Assembly: GCA_963682175.1 (NCBI GenBank)
Contig: OY821791.1
Coordinates: 20,364,542-20,428,541, forward strand
Length of the DNA stretch: 64,000 bases
Source of the DNA: Triglochin maritima
Lineage: Eukaryota; Streptophyta; Magnoliopsida; Alismatales; Juncaginaceae
Direction: 5' to 3'
Shown here piece after piece: positions 55,230-64,000 of this stretch (position 1 is its first letter; every line of letters starts with the position of its first letter). A program made the translations under genes and the position numbers. Under the pieces are notes generated by a model. That model ran no database searches. It was not told the DNA's origin and worked only from the letters and a program-made list of their open reading frames with translations.

Positions 55230-55785
55230 CGTGCGACCTGTGTGGCGGCGGGAGGGCCCCTGTGCAGCTTGTGTTGTGGCAGGGAAGATCGCGCGTGACA
55301 TGTGTGGTTGCGGCGATGGACTGCCGATGATGATTTCCGGCAGCTAGCTCGATTGGGCACCTATCGACTGAGATACCGTGCGGTCTGTGTGACGCCGGTG
55401 ATGGACCGACCTGAGCGACAGATCCGTTGGTGTGGTGGTGGACCATGATGTTTTCAGATCTGATCTACCTGCGCGGAAGTGCGAATGCCTCCTCACCGAT
55501 CCCTTGACTTGTGTAGTCTCTTGTGGGGATGTGTTGCGTACTGTCCGTTAGACCGTATGTGCCTACGGTAGGTCTCCACGGAGACCCGATGTTTGGCCCG
55601 TGCGGCCTGTGTGGCGGTGGGAGGGCCCCTGTGCGGCCTGTGTGGCGGCAGGGAGGGTCGTTCGAGGCCTGTGTGGCGGCGACGTTGTGTGTGGACCGTG
55701 TGGCCTGTGTGGCACCGGTGGTTGTGGACTGTGCGGTCTGTGTGCGGCGGCGATGCTGTGGACCGTTGGGCCTGTGTGGCAGCGG
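55230..55785 (+). repeat. CCTGTGTGGC minisatellite in the LTR
   Basis: About ten copies of GCCTGTGTGGCGGCGG-like units occur at uneven spacing. The solo LTR has a single recognisable copy near 40098, so the array expanded in this LTR. Confidence 0.75.
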
Positions 55786-56215
55786 GAACGATTTCAGGAC
55801 GGATGTCCGGTTTGACCCTTCGTGGGAATGTTGTTTTATTGCTTTGTATTCATGCCATGCTATACTATCATGTTAGGGCATATAGGTGAGCTTGTCATAC
55901 GGGGTTTCCTTATGGAAACTCAGGCATTGTTATTATGTTTATTTTCACGACCACGTTAGGTTCCGGCGGGTGGTGACCGAGGGAGATTGCACTTTGGGAC
56001 TGGATCCTGTTGTCTGCCTATTTTAGGTTGTCGGGGTTACATGTATTATGTTTCTCCTATTCGGATGTAATCACTTTTTTGACAAACTCTTACGTAATAT
56101 GGTGCACCAGATATATTTGGGTATTTCTTCGAGTAATGTCCCCACTCTTGATGGTTTTATCCTTGTGTTTAATGATTTTAAAAGTTTAAATTTTCCGCTG
56201 TTCGGGGACGTTACA

Positions 56216-56229
56216 ATTGGTATCAGAGC
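56216..56229 (+). promoter_or_regulatory. Primer-binding site complementary to initiator tRNA-Met
   Basis: ATTGGTATCAGAGC directly follows the LTR end TTACA. TGGTATCAGAGC is the usual plant primer site that pairs with the 3' end of the initiator methionine tRNA. Confidence 0.9.
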
Positions 56230-56347
56230 GGTTGGTTCCTGTGCATTCTCTCAAAGAAATCACCCTTGTGAGTAGTGTAGCTTGATTATTGCTTTTCTTT
56301 CTGTAGATCATGCATGCATTACTGATTAGTTTTGATTGGTGTTCCAG

Positions 56348-56629
56348 ATGCCTCCTAGTCGTGTGAGTAGCTCTCCGCGTGAGCGCAGGGCCAGTGACGC
56401 CACTAAGGGCGCTGCGTGGGAGAGGTTGGGCGAGTTCTTGGAACGCCACGCAATTAAGACTGGGCAGGTTGGGACGGGCGCATAGCACGATCGTTTCATA
56501 CGTCAACACCCGCATAGTTTTGACGGCAGAAGTGACCCTGAGGTGGCTGAGGATTGGATCTTCAAGATGCAGAAGATTTTTCGAGCTATTGGTTGTGTTC
56601 CACTTGAAACAAGTGTGAGTTGAGCGTTT
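56348..56629 (+). pseudogene. gag: Del/Tekay gag, N-terminal fragment
   Basis: An ATG at 56348 opens MPPSRVSSSPRERRASDATK, followed in the same frame by a TAG (56483-56485) and then HDRFIRQHPHSFDGRSDPEV, AEDWIFKMQKIFRAIGC and a TGA. The F-x-HP-x-FDG-x2-DP-x2-AE-W-x6-IF pattern is the start of chromovirus gag capsid. The rest of the element is absent: at about 56630 the sequence changes to element C. Confidence 0.82.
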
Positions 56630-56639
56630 GTTTGGAGAG

Positions 56640-57304
56640 TTGATTGCTAGATTAGGACTCCAAAACGCTACTAAGGAGGGGCTGTCCCATAAAAGATAAG
56701 GTGGGGGATTTCATCACCCTTTCCTTCGCCCCAAATACCACACTAATCAAGAGCCTAATTTTAAAATCAAGTAGACATTGGCCCTAAGGACTTTGGGCGC
56801 ATTAGGAGAGTGATCCGGTCCCGACCGTCATGACCTGATTGGCGTTGCCCACTTTGTCGATAGTAGGAGAGACGAGATCTCCAGATCTTGGCTCCCTTGC
56901 TGGGCTTTGTGGTCCTCGTCGTAGGGAGGTGAGGCGTGTTGAGGTCGTGTGACCTCGCAATTAGGCGTTGTCTAGCTGTAAGGACCTATAGCGACCTTAG
57001 GATTGCTTGAGCCTTGTTTGTTTGTGTGCTTCTACCTGTACCCATCCGCCGTAGCATAAAGACGTCTTCCCTTCTCTCCTGAGTCATTCTTTCTCTCCTG
57101 TGTTCCCCCGTCTTCTCCTCTACGCACATTCTTTGTTATAAAAAAAATAAAAAAAAGGTTTTGGTTTGTGTGTGTGCACCTTTGTGCATGCTTTCGTGGA
57201 CACGAGACGAGAGGGGTCGTTTGACGAGGAGCGTTGTCAATCCGGCTTCTGTAATCGATTTTTCGACGCCTTCCTCCTCTCGTGTCGCACACAGGCCGGG
57301 TTCA
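56640..57304 (+). other. 5' untranslated region of element C
   Basis: Non-coding. The part from about 56900 matches element A from about 940. It contains an A-rich run (57140-57158). No LTR end can be placed with confidence. Confidence 0.5.
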
Positions 57305-58640
57305 ATGGCTACTAATTTCCGTGAGGAGGAGCAGTTGCTGGACCCACCTGTTCGACCTGTTCTTCCTGTTGTCATTCCCATACCTCTCCGTGATCGATGC
57401 TACCCAAGCCGTACTGCTCTGCCCTCATGCATCATATTGCCAGAGGCAAATGGGAACCATTTTGAGGTTAAGCCTCAGTTTATTTTCAGGCGCCCTCACT
57501 TCACTGGGAAACAACTTAGCACAGACTCCATCCATCTTAGGCTTGTCCCCTTTGCGCTGAAGGATGATGCCTAGAAGTGGTTGTATAGCAACCCGGCGAA
57601 TGCCTTTAGGACTTGGGATGAGTTTCAATCTGCATTCCTCAAGAAATTTTTTCCAAATCATCGGACTCAAAAATTGGGGAACGAAATCAATTCGTTCTAT
57701 CAACTTGAGACCGAGACATTTCATGCATATGTAGAGAGGTTCAAGGAGCTACTATCCTCATGCCCTCACCATGGCATTGAGTTGTGGCGTCTTTGTCAGA
57801 TTGTTTACGAGGGTCTTCACATCCCGTCCCGAACGCTCCTTGAGTCCATGTGTCAAGGAGAGTTCTTGGGAAAGGATGAAAGGGAGGCATGGGCTTTCCT
57901 AGAAAACCTTGCTGAGAAAACAATGCAATGGGAGTGTAAGGGAACCACCTGCATCATCTAGTATAGGAGCAAGGATCGTGAATGCAAACTCTACTAGATC
58001 AGGTGCCGCATTTGCTATCGATACCACTACGGCCATCGAGGCACGCATGGCGGCTTTAATGCGCCGTATGGATTCGATTGAGCTCCAAAACCAACAAAGT
58101 GCACCTCACATGTCCACATCTGGTCGAGTTCCCTGTCATTCATGTAGTAGGATAGGTCATATAGAAAGCGAGTGTGCGTCCATTCCTCCTGAGATGGAAT
58201 GTGTCAACGCCATCTATGACAGAGCTAGGAATGACCCATACTCATCATCTTATAATCCTGGATGGAGGAACCACCCAAATTTTTCATGGAACCAAAATAA
58301 TGCCCCGGGTGGTCCTTCAAACTCCTCTCGACCACCTAACCAATCATACCAACCTCCCATGCATGCACAATCTTATCAGCCACCCCAAGCTCCAATCACC
58401 AATCAATCGGGTTTCCCAAATTCCAATAATATGGAAACCCGATTCAATTCGCTTGAGACCTTGACTCGTGGACTTGAAAACTCACTGAAATTTTTTATGT
58501 CAACCACAAGTCAAGTTCTCACTTCAAATCAGCAGACCATCAAATCTCTAGAACTTCAGATGGGCCAATTGGCTCAGTCTGTACATGAAAGAGAGAGAGA
58601 GAGGGTCTTTTCCTAGCCAAGTTGAGGCTAATCCCCGCAT
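57305..58640 (+). pseudogene. gag: Element C gag, lightly damaged
   Basis: It starts MATNFREEEQLLDPPVRPV. The capsid (Retrotrans_gag type) reads LRLVPFALKDDA, TAG (57572-57574), KWLYSNPANAFRTWDEFQSA, YQLETETFHAYVERFKELL and PHHGIELWRLCQIVYEGL. A frame change near 57935 leads to REPPASSSIGARIV and MAALMRRMDSIELQ. The CCHC knuckle is CHSCSRIGHIESEC, followed by RARNDPYSSSYNPGWRNHPN and a Gln/Pro-rich tail. A run of GA dinucleotides (58592-58603) causes a second frame change, after which GSFPSQVEANPRM can be read up to the CACTA insertion. Apart from these three lesions the gene is well preserved. Confidence 0.85.
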
Positions 58641-58643
58641 GTA

Positions 58644-59868
58644 CACTAGTGCAGAAAATGCCATATACGTCGGATATACAGGGGTATAGACGTCGGATTT
58701 GGACAGTCCAAGTACCCGACGTATATTTCCCCGTCGCATATTCATTGTTGTATAGACGTCAGCTATATACGACCGACGTCGATACAGTGTATACACGTCG
58801 GCTTTATACGACCGCCGTCTATTATATGTTAATTAACCAAAAAATACATTGGATTGTATATCGGGCATTCTGCACTCACATTAATCAAGCCCAAGTGCCC
58901 CAAGTGCCAATCTTTTGACAAATAACCACGAATATCAAGCCCAACATGCCCAGGTGCCCCAAGTCGTTCGCGTTTAGCAGTAAAGGAGTGGTGGAGTACA
59001 TCAACCACACCAACAAAAATAAATTCTCCGATGTGGGACTAAAGTATTACACCAAATAGACGTCGGATATATAGATTGACCGACGTGTATACTTAGAGCA
59101 CGACCTATAGACGTCGGCCATGCTATACATCCGACGTCTATACATTGATATATCAATAATTAATAAAAAAAATACACCTTATAGACGTCGGCCATGCTAT
59201 ACATCCGACGTCTATACATGGGTTAATAGTAAAAAAAACGTCTCACATTAATCAAGCCCAAGTGCCCCAAGTGGCAATCTTTTGACCATTAAATATATAT
59301 ATACCTCACTTGCATTTTGTAGTGTGGTACCAAACTCCCATTTAGAAGTAAAGGAGTGGTGGAGTACTTCAACTCTACCAATAAAAACAATTCTCCAATG
59401 TGGGACTAAACTTCAACACATGTGACCATACACACACATGTGTACAACACAACACACATGTGATAGTTACATTGATGTAACTATTTTTAAATTCATATTA
59501 TTCTTATACAAATAAATCTACATAAATTCTTACACAAAATAAATCCCAAAAAATTACGTTAATTCTTAAACAAAATAAATCTAAAAAAATTACGTTAATT
59601 CTTACACGAAATAAATCTCAAAAAATTGATATATTTCTTATACAAAATAAATCTACATAAATTCTTATACGAAATAAATCCAAAAAAATAAACAAAAAAT
59701 ATTTTCTTCTTTCAGGAGGTATAGACGTCAGTTATACTAAAAAACCGACGTTTATACAAACAGATAGACGTCGGATGTCCAAACATCTGACGTCTATACC
59801 TATAGACATCGGATGTTTTTACATCCGACGTCTATTCGGTGACGTCTATTGAGCATTCTGCAGTAGTG
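58644..59868. mobile_element. Non-autonomous CACTA element, 1225 bp, TSD GTA
   Basis: The ends are CACTAGTGCAGAAAATGC and, inverted, CACTACTGCAGAATGC. The 3-bp duplication GTA (58641-58643 and 59869-59871) is exact. Subterminal repeats TAGACGTCGG / CCGACGTCTA occur at both ends (58665-58820 and 59720-59840) and in the middle. Inside is a direct duplication of about 180 bp. There is no coding. Removing the element and one GTA joins gag tail and protease linker in frame (NPRM-Y-QQQHMENEN). It shares its end and repeats with the CACTA element at 42888. Confidence 0.92.
58876..59420. repeat. Direct duplication inside the CACTA element
   Basis: 58876-59060 and 59240-59420 share CACATTAATCAAGCCCAAGT, AGTAAAGGAGTGGTGGAGTA and CTCCNATGTGGGACTAAA. 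This segment is not part of the subterminal repeat. Confidence 0.8.
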
Positions 59869-59884
59869 GTACCAACAACAACAC

Positions 59885-60940
59885 ATGGAAAATGAGAATG
59901 TGGTACCTCGGGGGAGGCAAGTGAACCATGTGGAGGAACCTGTTCACCATGTCAATTCCATTGTGACCTTAAGGAATGGGAAGCAGGTTGACAATCACAT
60001 TTCCTTGCCACCACCACTACCATCTATGCAGCCCCTTAGTGCGAATGGTGGTGAAGAAGAGGCTGAAAATGAGGATAATACACCAACACCTCCTTCTCAG
60101 GCACTACAGAAAACCTACCTGCCAAAAGCTCCTTATCCAACTAGGTTAACCAAAAAGCAGAGTGACACAATGGACAAGATATTAGAGGTGTTTAAGCAAG
60201 TTAAGGTTAACATCCCCTTGTTGGATGTCATCCAACAAATACCTCAATATGCCAAAGTGTTGAAGGATCTCTGCACAACCAAGAGGAAGACCAATGTTCC
60301 TAAGAAAGCATTCTTGGCTGCAAATGTAAGCTCACTTTTGTCCAATCCCGCCTACACAAAATACAAGGACCCTGGGTGTCCTACTATTCAGTGTACGATA
60401 GGGGACACTAGCATGACTAATGTATTGCTTGATTTAGGATCAACGGTCAACCTCCTCCCATTTTCTGTTTATCAACAGTTGAATTTGGGAGAATTGAAAC
60501 CAACTAAGATCACCTTCCAATTGGCGGATAGATCCATTCGTATTCCAAAGGGGATTATCGAGGATGTGCTTATCAAAGTTGGAGATTTTATATTTCCAGT
60601 CGATTTTGTTGTCCTCGATACCAATCCTGTTGCAAACACCCACTCTCAAATACCTTTGATTTTGGGTAGACCATTTCTGGCAACCTCCAACGCCTTAATT
60701 AATTGTAGAAATGGTCTCATGAAGCTCTCATTCGGTAACATGAGTGCCGAGTTTCATGTGTTCAACTCTGGTAGGCAACAGGAGCCCATGGACCAACCTT
60801 TAAATTTCAATCTCATCCACCAATTAGAGAAAGCACCGCAAAATCAACGAACACCCCTAACACCAATGCAACCCATTGAGAATGTTTGTGGGTCCAGCGA
60901 AACTCATTGCCTGTCTTTGCAATGCAACAGAGTGAGCTGA
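59885..60940 (+). CDS. Element C protease (retropepsin) with gag linker
   Basis: This is an open frame of 351 residues. The linker has an acidic Pro-rich part and LTKKQSDTMDKILEVFKQVK, NIPLLDVIQQIPQYAKVL, the usual region ahead of protease in Athila elements. The protease holds DPGCPT, IQCTIGD, the active-site loop LLDLGSTVNLLP (Asp-Leu-Gly-Ser), LADRSIRIP, FPVDFVVLD and LILGRPFLATS. The tail ends CLSLQCNRVS. The frame continues upstream through the CACTA break into gag. The protease would process Gag. It has no in-frame lesion, in contrast to gag and to the element A copy. RT does not follow. Confidence 0.85.
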   Translation: MENENVVPRGRQVNHVEEPVHHVNSIVTLRNGKQVDNHISLPPPLPSMQPLSANGGEEEAENEDNTPTPPSQALQKTYLPKAPYPTRLTKKQSDTMDKILEVFKQVKVNIPLLDVIQQIPQYAKVLKDLCTTKRKTNVPKKAFLAANVSSLLSNPAYTKYKDPGCPTIQCTIGDTSMTNVLLDLGSTVNLLPFSVYQQLNLGELKPTKITFQLADRSIRIPKGIIEDVLIKVGDFIFPVDFVVLDTNPVANTHSQIPLILGRPFLATSNALINCRNGLMKLSFGNMSAEFHVFNSGRQQEPMDQPLNFNLIHQLEKAPQNQRTPLTPMQPIENVCGSSETHCLSLQCNRVS

Positions 60941-61056
60941 CATCAAACATAAATGTCCAAAATGAGTGTTCGTTGCATGATTCAGTTGAGAGTTCTAGTG
61001 AGAGTGAGACACCTCATCATATGCCTATACCAGAAGGTGTCTCTACCTGATGTCCC

Positions 61057-61461
61057 ATGGCCAATGAGCCATTTGAGCTTCATCTTGACTCCAACAAGGA
61101 CCCACCTATGACCGAGCTTATGCTTGATGATCTAAATGATGGAGGGAGGTCCTTGTTGGATAACTTGGGGAGAAGCCCCATTCTTAGTGATGCAGGTCTG
61201 CTGCATCCATCAGATGAGCTTGAGGAACTCATTTCGATGCACCCACCTATTGGTTGGAGGGTTTTGTTCGATGAGCAACACCCTTGTGAGGCAACACAAC
61301 TTCATTCTTTGTTGCCCACACCCAACCAATATCATGAGGGGTTCGAGCCTTTCCGCTTTGACCTTTCACCCCTCATGACACCTCAGAGTACCGGTGAAGT
61401 TTGCCCATCTCGGCAAGTCTTTGGTCCTCATGACTTGATGTTCTCATTTGATGTTCCTTGA
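61057..61461 (+). CDS. Element C short ORF resembling the RT entrance region
   Basis: An open frame of 134 residues. The first part (EPFELHLDSNKDPPMTEL) resembles the connector before RT in A (EPLESNSQSNKDSPPVEH). Then comes HPPIGWRVLFDEQHPCEA where RT of A reads QTGWRVCVGYSKLNATT. After FRFDLSPLM it ends FGPHDLMFSFDVP and a stop. B has the same arrangement (GWRVWIDD, FQFDP and, in another frame, APHDVMFPFQV). No RT catalytic motif is present. It may be a degenerate stub or a kept accessory peptide. Confidence 0.5.
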   Translation: MANEPFELHLDSNKDPPMTELMLDDLNDGGRSLLDNLGRSPILSDAGLLHPSDELEELISMHPPIGWRVLFDEQHPCEATQLHSLLPTPNQYHEGFEPFRFDLSPLMTPQSTGEVCPSRQVFGPHDLMFSFDVP

Positions 61462-63061
61462 CCAAATGATTATGAGAATATCGTTGTTGTTGTATATATC
61501 ATTTTTAAAAACAACAAAAAAAAAGAAAAAAAAGAAAAAAAGAGAGCGAGTAATAAAAGACTCCATGAGTGAGCATTGATTGTTGTGGGCCCCAACCCTT
61601 GTGTACTTGGGCCCGATTTTTTCACGTATTTGTCTCCCCTCTTCAGTATCTCACAGGTTTTGAGGGAATTCGGGTTTGTGTCCATCACTATAACCATGAA
61701 CTTCCTGTTGCGCTTAATGTTGGTGAGATCTTCCCTTTTTTCATGCATAAATCCATGTAGTATCTTGCTCACATTCATTGAGGACAATGCATGAAGTAGG
61801 TGTGGGGGGTGTTTTACATGTGTACATAGTTGAGTCTTTTTCCTTTGATTTCTTTTCTGTGTATTGATAGGGTCATGTTAGTGTGCTGCATTTAATATCG
61901 ATATATCTGCTTGCCATGATCCTTGGGTGACTTGTCTTCTTTTGCTTGCCTAGTGCTTTAAAATTTTCACATTTCTTTCAAAATCTTCATGTGTTTGTGA
62001 AAGAAAATGTTTTTGTAGGTTTTGCGTGTGTTTAGCATGTGCAAAACCATTGAGAGGCAAAGTAAAAAGAAAGCTCCCAAAATTGTCTTGAACTTGATGC
62101 ATTAGGATTTCTAGTTTACTGGCTTTAGGTCTTATCGAGTCGTTAGGATGCACCCCGATTTTCCCTCGGGGGCATGTAATCATAGGGTTTCGGCACTCAA
62201 ACATTTAAAGAAGTCCACCCTGAACCTAGTGAGTCAAATAATTCGTGTCTGTTAGTATAAGGAAGTTTGTCGTAGTCAAGGTCCCTTAATCTCTTTTTGT
62301 GAAACTTAAGTGTAGGGGTTTTGGTTCCCATGTAAATAAATAAATAAGTGGTGTTCTCTCTTCTCGCACGACTCCTATCACTCGGGAAAGTAGGTCTGAG
62401 GAGACTTTGTGCCTGGTGCTTTCGAGTCATCTGACTTGGGATGCACCGACCTGACTCCCGTTACACGGGTGGTTGGGATCACCCTATGTGAAGATTTGGG
62501 GGAAGGTGTGCGTGATAGTATAAGTCCTCATAGGCAATGATGCACGAAACCTGACCCTGGGAGAATCAAACACCAACCAATAAACTGCTCCAAAGAAAAA
62601 GAAAAAAAATAAGAAAAAGAAAAAGAATAAAAAGAGTCAAATAAGAACCAAAATGGACTTTACACATTGTATCACATTCAGAAGTTAAGGTTGCCCATGT
62701 CTTTCACTTAAGTCCTTAACTAACTTTCACGAATAGTTCATTAGGCTAGGTGTGTGGACTGATTACCCATACAGAGTCGACCCGTAGTATTACCGGGTCC
62801 CATGATCGACAACATAAGTCCAACGAGTCGTGTAGCTAGATTGATTAATGCATGTTGTTCGGATTTTGTGGGTATATCCGCTGAAAACCCTCAGGAGACA
62901 ACACTCCTCCTCCTTGGAGACAAGGAGGTTTAACGGCTTCTTGCACATGCTAAGTGCAACCGTGATTCCTACGAAAGTGAGTTAGGATTTCTTGTTTTTC
63001 TCGTATGCGTTTTCCTTTCTTTGTTTTGCTCGGGACTAGCAAAAGTTAGGTGTGGGGTATT
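61462..63061 (+). other. 3' untranslated region of element C
   Basis: It is collinear with the same region in A and B, with an A-rich run (61510-61545), the AATTCGGGTTTGTGTCC block (61668), the CTGACCCTGGGAGAATC block and, at its end, GGGACTAGCAAAAGTTAG and the polypurine tract GGTGTGGGG. No frame is shared by the three copies. Confidence 0.65.
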
Positions 63062-64000
63062 TGATTGACATCATTTCATGCTCATATTTGCATCTTATAT
63101 CCATTATCTTTCACCTAAACAATGCTATGTAACGAGTTTTATGTTTAGTTTTCAGGAATAAATAGGTTTGAAGAGATGAAACATAAAAGGACCCAAAAAC
63201 TGGGAAAAAGGACTGAATTATGAGATCTAGGCACTAAGATGCAAGGGAAAATGACCCAAACGTAAGACCAAAGGACCAAAGAGTAAAACAGAAAACTCCA
63301 CACCATCATGGGGAGTATTTTGGCAATTCTATTCAGGTCGGAGCTCCAACAAGTCAAGTAACCGCATCAAAGACAAACAATACCAGGAAGAAAAGCCCAC
63401 AACAAATTCCAACCCGATCCAAAGTTAATGGACCGCTAATTGGTGGTCCAGATCACTCTGGATCCGCCCAATTTCTCCAGCACATGTATTAGAGGATGTT
63501 TAGGCTATTTTTGGTATATGTTTAGTCCCACATTGGGGAATTGTCCGGGAGTGCCTTTTTCTATGGCTATAAATAGAACTCTTCACATTCTATTGTAATC
63601 ACTCCATATTTTGAGTGACCATTCTTCCTACTAGAAGTGAGGCCTTGAAGCACACACTAAAGTAGGAGGATGCTACTTGAAATGTGAGTCATTTGTTAAT
63701 AAAAACTTCTTTGTTATGTTATTAGTTTCATTTTGCTTGTTTTACTTTATTTAATTTCATTTCATTAGTTTTAGTAGCTTAGTTAATATGCTTTCCTTGC
63801 TTAGTTTAATAATTAGTATAATGTGTAGTGAGTAGTTCCATCCCCTTTGGGGGGTGGAGTAGATGTTCATACATGCATTAGAGAATGCAATGAATGCTTT
63901 ATTTACAATGTGTTGATAAAACATGAATTTATGCTTGCTTGTTTAGGATAGAATTTATAACTTGATGAGTTTTGCCAAAATGATTAGACACCTCTCATGC
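63062..64000 (+). repeat. 3' LTR of element C (cut by window end)
   Basis: It begins TGATTGACATCATTTCATG, very close to the LTR of B, and continues through the CATTTAGATGTTCATACATG region where M1 entered the A LTR. The window ends about 440-480 bp before the expected LTR end. Confidence 0.8.

Larger units (their letters stand above)
52912..56215 (+). repeat. 5' LTR of a Del/Tekay-type chromovirus, 3304 bp
   Basis: The LTR begins TGTGATGACCC and ends GGGGACGTTACA, directly followed by a primer site. It is collinear with the solo LTR at 38749-40784. It is longer because of an extra AT-rich part (about 53310-54030, with a TATATA run) and an expanded CCTGTGTGGC minisatellite (about 55230-55785). 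The middle holds a GGTCGACCG array (54215-54780). Apparent frames inside it are not genes. Confidence 0.85.
56640..64000 (+). mobile_element. Element C: pol-less Athila relative, runs off the window
   Basis: In order: a 5' untranslated region (to 57304) that shares GGGAGGTGAGGCGTGTTGAG with A; gag (57305 to about 58640); a CACTA insertion (58644-59868); protease (59885-60940); a short RT-entrance ORF (61057-61461); a 3' untranslated region; and an LTR from 63062. RT, RNase H and integrase are missing, as in B. The left LTR is not seen. A TTGGCGTTGCCCAC word near 56839 could be the primer site. Gag has one stop and two frame changes; the protease is open. Confidence 0.82.

Noticed and set aside
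55023..55889. Several Cys/Gly-rich frames (CGLCGGG type) in both directions
   Set aside because: They are inside the Del/Tekay LTR and arise from the CCTGTGTGGC minisatellite.
56839..56852. Definite primer-binding site of element C
   Set aside because: TTGGCGTTGCCCAC resembles the Athila TGGCGCCGTTGCC word but has gaps, and no LTR end precedes it, so I left it as a possibility only.
61569..61794. Small + frames shared in part by elements A and C
   Set aside because: The frames shift between copies, so the conservation is of DNA blocks rather than protein.
1..64000. tRNA or rRNA genes
   Set aside because: I saw no A-box/B-box pair with a cloverleaf and no rRNA core words. A tRNAscan run would settle this, and a positive hit would overturn the statement.

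Overview
The window looks like nuclear, heterochromatic DNA of a flowering plant, probably a eudicot. I found no confident intact single-copy host gene. Most of what can be recognised is layered transposable elements: Athila-type and Del/Tekay-type Ty3 retrotransposons, Mutator-like elements (MULEs), CACTA (En/Spm) elements, a PIF/Harbinger transposase, a small hAT element and a Tourist-type MITE. Introns use GT-AG sites, several elements have readable target-site duplications (TSDs), and nothing prokaryotic is present. I cannot name the species.

Layout. 1-880: unassigned repeat-rich DNA. About 900-23388: one decayed, autonomous-type Athila/OTA Ty3 element (called A), carrying gag, protease, RT, RNase H, integrase and a 3' LTR. 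It has been broken by three insertions: a solo LTR (2825-4346, TSD CCCTG), an inverted and truncated pol-less relative (B, 6010 to about 10278), and a complete 8.25-kb MULE (M1, 14582-22831) inside its LTR. 23593 to about 25670: a CACTA remnant with TNP2 coding. 26655-28024: an element with long inverted ends. 28480-31560: duplicated DNA and gene-like fragments. 31900 to about 34285: a truncated relative of M1 (M2). About 34290-37460: inverted copies of an LTR-like sequence around a broken Harbinger transposase. 38749-40784: a solo Del/Tekay-type LTR (TSD CTATA). 40958-44230: three copies of a G-patch-like gene fragment, one split by a CACTA that carries an Ulp1-like protease exon. 47175-47647: a hAT element. 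48026-51748: an apparently intact MULE (M3). 51792-52409: a Tourist MITE. 52912 to about 56630: a Del/Tekay LTR, primer site and start of gag. About 56640 to the window end: a pol-less Athila relative (C), with a CACTA element inserted between gag and protease.

The strongest biology is in the MULEs. M1 carries two convergent genes: an Ulp1-like (C48) protease gene on + and a FAR1/FHY3-type MURA transposase on -. M3 also carries two convergent genes: a short plant-mobile-domain gene on + and an open MURA transposase on -. In M1, M2 and M3, introns of these genes are filled by short element-specific repeats: a GTCCGG unit in M1, a TTTGTCCTTTTTAA unit in M2, and a palindromic 33-bp GGCGTCT unit in M3. 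In M3 both genes have the same plan of a tiny first exon, a repeat-filled intron and one long exon. This shared architecture is the best candidate for something not previously described.

A second theme is A against B and C. B and C share near-identical LTR starts and 3' regions, and both lack RT, RNase H and integrase. They keep a short ORF that looks like the RT entrance region, ending just after a GWRV motif. They look like a non-autonomous subfamily that would need an A-type partner for its enzymes.
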